Source: Phycisphaerae bacterium (GTDB lineage Bacteria; Chloroflexota; Anaerolineae; 4572-78; J111). Taken from it: a DNA stretch of 64,000 bases. The translations under genes and the position numbers were made by a program. The notes under the pieces are model-generated. The model was not told the DNA's origin, did no database searches, and saw only the letters and a program-made list of their open reading frames with translations. The stretch lies in assembly GCA_028285035.1 (NCBI GenBank), contig JANQQF010000077.1, forward strand, positions 1 to 64,000, given 5' to 3'. Below, piece after piece: positions 62,225-64,000 of this stretch (positions are counted from its first letter, which is position 1; every line of letters starts with the position of its first letter).

Positions 62225-63253
62225 CTATCGAACATGTTGAATTACTTGACGTAACAACTCATCTGGTGAAATAGCTTCAGCTTGCCCTTCAAAATTAAGA
62301 ATTAATCGGTGACGTAAGGCAGGTAACATCATCGCTTGCAAATCCTGAATATCAACATTATGTCGATTGTCAATTAAGGCAAAAATCTTTGCAGCAACAA
62401 TCATCGCTTGCATCCCCCGCGGGCTAGCCCCGTATCGAACATAACGTTTGATTGCATCGGGGGCCTTTGGATTATCAGGGTGTGTTGCTTCCAATAGACT
62501 TACGGCATAGGCCGTTAATTCTTTGGCAATCGGTACCTGCCGAGCAAGATTCTGCATCGCTACAATGGTTGCCCCATCAGTGACACCCATGGGCTGCATA
62601 TCATGCGAACCAGTCGTTCGATTCGCGATTTCAAGTAACTCATCATGCGTAGGAAAGGGAACCTGAATTTGGAAAAAGAAGCGGTCTAATTGAGCTTCAG
62701 GTAAGGGGTATGTTCCTTCATTTTCAATCGGGTTTTGTGTTGCTAGAACAAAGAATGGCTGCTCCAGCGCATACGTCTGACGTGCGACCGTTACTTTTCG
62801 CTCTTGCATCGCCTCAAGTAGGGCAGACTGTGTCTTTGGCGTAGCCCGATTGATCTCATCAGCAAGCACGATATTCGAAAAAATTGGACCTGCTTCAAAA
62901 TGAAAATAGGTTCGATTCATCTCATCACTAGAAATAACTCGTGCCCCGACAATGTCAGCGGGCATCAAATCTGGTGTAAACTGAATGCGGCTAAATGAGC
63001 AGTCAATCACTTGAGACAGGGTTGAGATTAGGAGGGTCTTTCCTAAGCCTGGTGCCCCTTCTAAAAGCACATTGCCTCCACCAATCAATGTAATCAATAA
63101 TTGACGGACCAAATCTTTTTGCCCAACGATAATTTTTCCCACCTCTTCCTCAATACCATAAACAATATTGCGAAAGTCATCGACGGACAGATAAGACTCT
63201 ACATATTCGGTTGTCGGGTGATAACTTGTTTCGGGGTATGTTGTTGCGTCCAT
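62225..63253 (-). CDS. moxR: MoxR-family AAA+ ATPase (second copy)
   Basis: 342 aa: Walker A LLEGAPGLGKT, Walker B IVLADEINRATPKTQSA, sensor VLATQNPIENEGTYPLPEAQ. AAGGAG-type ribosome site precedes the ATG. It follows a large membrane protein gene and belongs to a MoxR cluster separate from the Bat operon at 43-52 kb. Confidence 0.94.
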   Translation of the reverse strand: MDATTYPETSYHPTTEYVESYLSVDDFRNIVYGIEEEVGKIIVGQKDLVRQLLITLIGGGNVLLEGAPGLGKTLLISTLSQVIDCSFSRIQFTPDLMPADIVGARVISSDEMNRTYFHFEAGPIFSNIVLADEINRATPKTQSALLEAMQERKVTVARQTYALEQPFFVLATQNPIENEGTYPLPEAQLDRFFFQIQVPFPTHDELLEIANRTTGSHDMQPMGVTDGATIVAMQNLARQVPIAKELTAYAVSLLEATHPDNPKAPDAIKRYVRYGASPRGMQAMIVAAKIFALIDNRHNVDIQDLQAMMLPALRHRLILNFEGQAEAISPDELLRQVIQHVR

Positions 63254-63300
63254 GTTTTATATCTCCTTCAATCAATTCCTATTGAATTTCATTTGTCTTT

Positions 63301-64000
63301 CTATTGAATGCGCAGGCCACCTAAACGTCGTAAGAATACTTCAAGTGGCCATAAAATCAGCGCGGCTAATAAAAACCAGGGCCATAAAGCTGTACCCGTT
63401 TCAACTTCAATCCTTAATGTTTCCTCTAAGCAATCCTCAGATGCGTCATCACAAACTATAGGGGGTAACGTTTCACCAAAAGAAAACGTTCGCCCACCTG
63501 TAGCTGTTGCGATACTTTGTAACAAGGTAATCCCTTGGGCGTCATCCGATAATGCATATTCAGCGGGATAGGGAACCACAAAACCTGTTGTAGCCCTTTC
63601 CTCGGTATCCCCTAATCTTGTCTGAGCCACCATCAATTGATAGGCTCCCGGCTCATCAAGTTGAATCTGTTGCTGATATTGGCCTGGCGCGATCTGCCGC
63701 AAGGTAATCGGCACATTCTGCTCACCAGGGGTAATCAAAGTAGCCTGTGTAGGGGCTAAATCAACAGTTTCCCCTAGGGCCGTGACACCATCCGCACGCA
63801 GAGTAACAACACCACCTGTTGCAACATCCGCTCTCAGCTGTAACAGCCCTAAGTTTGGCGCGGGAATAGTATATCCTGTAACTTGTCCCCAAAATCGCGA
63901 CGACTCAGGCCATTCATTCCAACTTGCAGCCCATTCCACTCCAGTATCTGAACTCCAGGCAGCAACTCGGCCTAAGCCATAGCCCCAAACCGTCAGTAGG
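63301..64000 (-). CDS. C-terminal part of a large vWA/glutamine-amidotransferase-like membrane protein (runs off the window)
   Basis: The frame is open to the right edge (VWGYGLGRVAAWSSDTGVEW is the first visible part), so the GTG near 63939 is internal, not a start. Visible are Ig-like/beta domains (ITLRQIAPGQYQQQIQLDEP), a VVPYPAEYALSDD segment, and a C-terminal membrane helix (LWPWFLLAALILWPLEVFL) with a short basic end. GYGxGRVAAWSSD is typical of large membrane proteins with vWA and class I glutamine amidotransferase-like domains in MoxR operons. Those domains would lie outside this window. Confidence 0.8.
   Translation of the reverse strand, partial: LLTVWGYGLGRVAAWSSDTGVEWAASWNEWPESSRFWGQVTGYTIPAPNLGLLQLRADVATGGVVTLRADGVTALGETVDLAPTQATLITPGEQNVPITLRQIAPGQYQQQIQLDEPGAYQLMVAQTRLGDTEERATTGFVVPYPAEYALSDDAQGITLLQSIATATGGRTFSFGETLPPIVCDDASEDCLEETLRIEVETGTALWPWFLLAALILWPLEVFLRRLGGLRIQ

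Noticed and set aside
1..64000. CRISPR arrays, IS elements, prophage, rRNA
   Set aside because: No regularly spaced repeats, transposase, integrase, phage structural gene or rRNA signature was seen.

Overview
The window looks like chromosome from a non-phototrophic member of the Chloroflexota (Anaerolineae/Caldilineae-like). This is inferred from gene content and style: a moderately AT-rich genome with a rpmH-rnpA-yidD-yidC-jag and soj-parB core next to large signalling proteins, a PknB-type kinase with a Thr/Pro-rich linker and Tol-like propeller, a TPR L,D-transpeptidase, GT-C/YfhO membrane proteins and a complete MoxR/Bat operon. No phage, IS element, CRISPR array or rRNA was seen. One tRNA (Arg-TCT) is present.

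Positions 1-8500 are an accessory signalling island. A 52-aa secreted peptide gene (500-658) sits behind phased CTCAG repeats, a promoter and a structured leader. It converges with a split XRE-STAND ATPase / TPR regulator (712-3275). Then come a STAS protein coupled to a small HTH protein, a 45-bp palindrome, and a 678-aa kinase-fold protein of the kind found in NTP-driven conflict systems. Last is an NHLRC2-like thioredoxin/beta-propeller protein whose first redox cysteine codon is an in-frame UGA, followed by a bacterial SECIS-like hairpin: a probable selenoprotein.

Positions 8600-14600 are the core chromosome-maintenance and membrane-insertion block: rpmH, rnpA, yidD, yidC with an unusual DUF11-like domain, jag, a PfkB-family kinase, soj and parB. 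Positions 14600-31600 hold membrane and envelope genes: 2TM protein, DUF3307 protein, cNMP-patatin, L,D-transpeptidase, amidase-LysM with a Mg-chelatase-like AAA protein, a lone FAD subunit, a TrkA_C pseudogene relic, a soluble SecD-head-like protein, gamma-glutamyltransferase, and a kinase with an 878-aa partner.

Positions 31700-37650 are a membrane glycan-type cluster with two GT-C-like paralogues, an EamA-like small transporter and a YfhO-like protein. aspS follows, with an attenuator-like leader, then a methyltransferase and a divergent citrate synthase / HTH-citrate synthase pair sharing a palindromic operator. Positions 43056-51738 form one minus-strand MoxR-DUF58-Bat operon. The remainder carries lspA-rluD, a HAD hydrolase, a Clp ATPase with a degenerate first AAA domain, a ferredoxin-thioredoxin reductase-like catalytic subunit, a TSUP exporter, a NYN protein, tRNA-Arg, two stand-alone response regulators, and a second MoxR with the C-terminal part of a large membrane protein running off the right edge.
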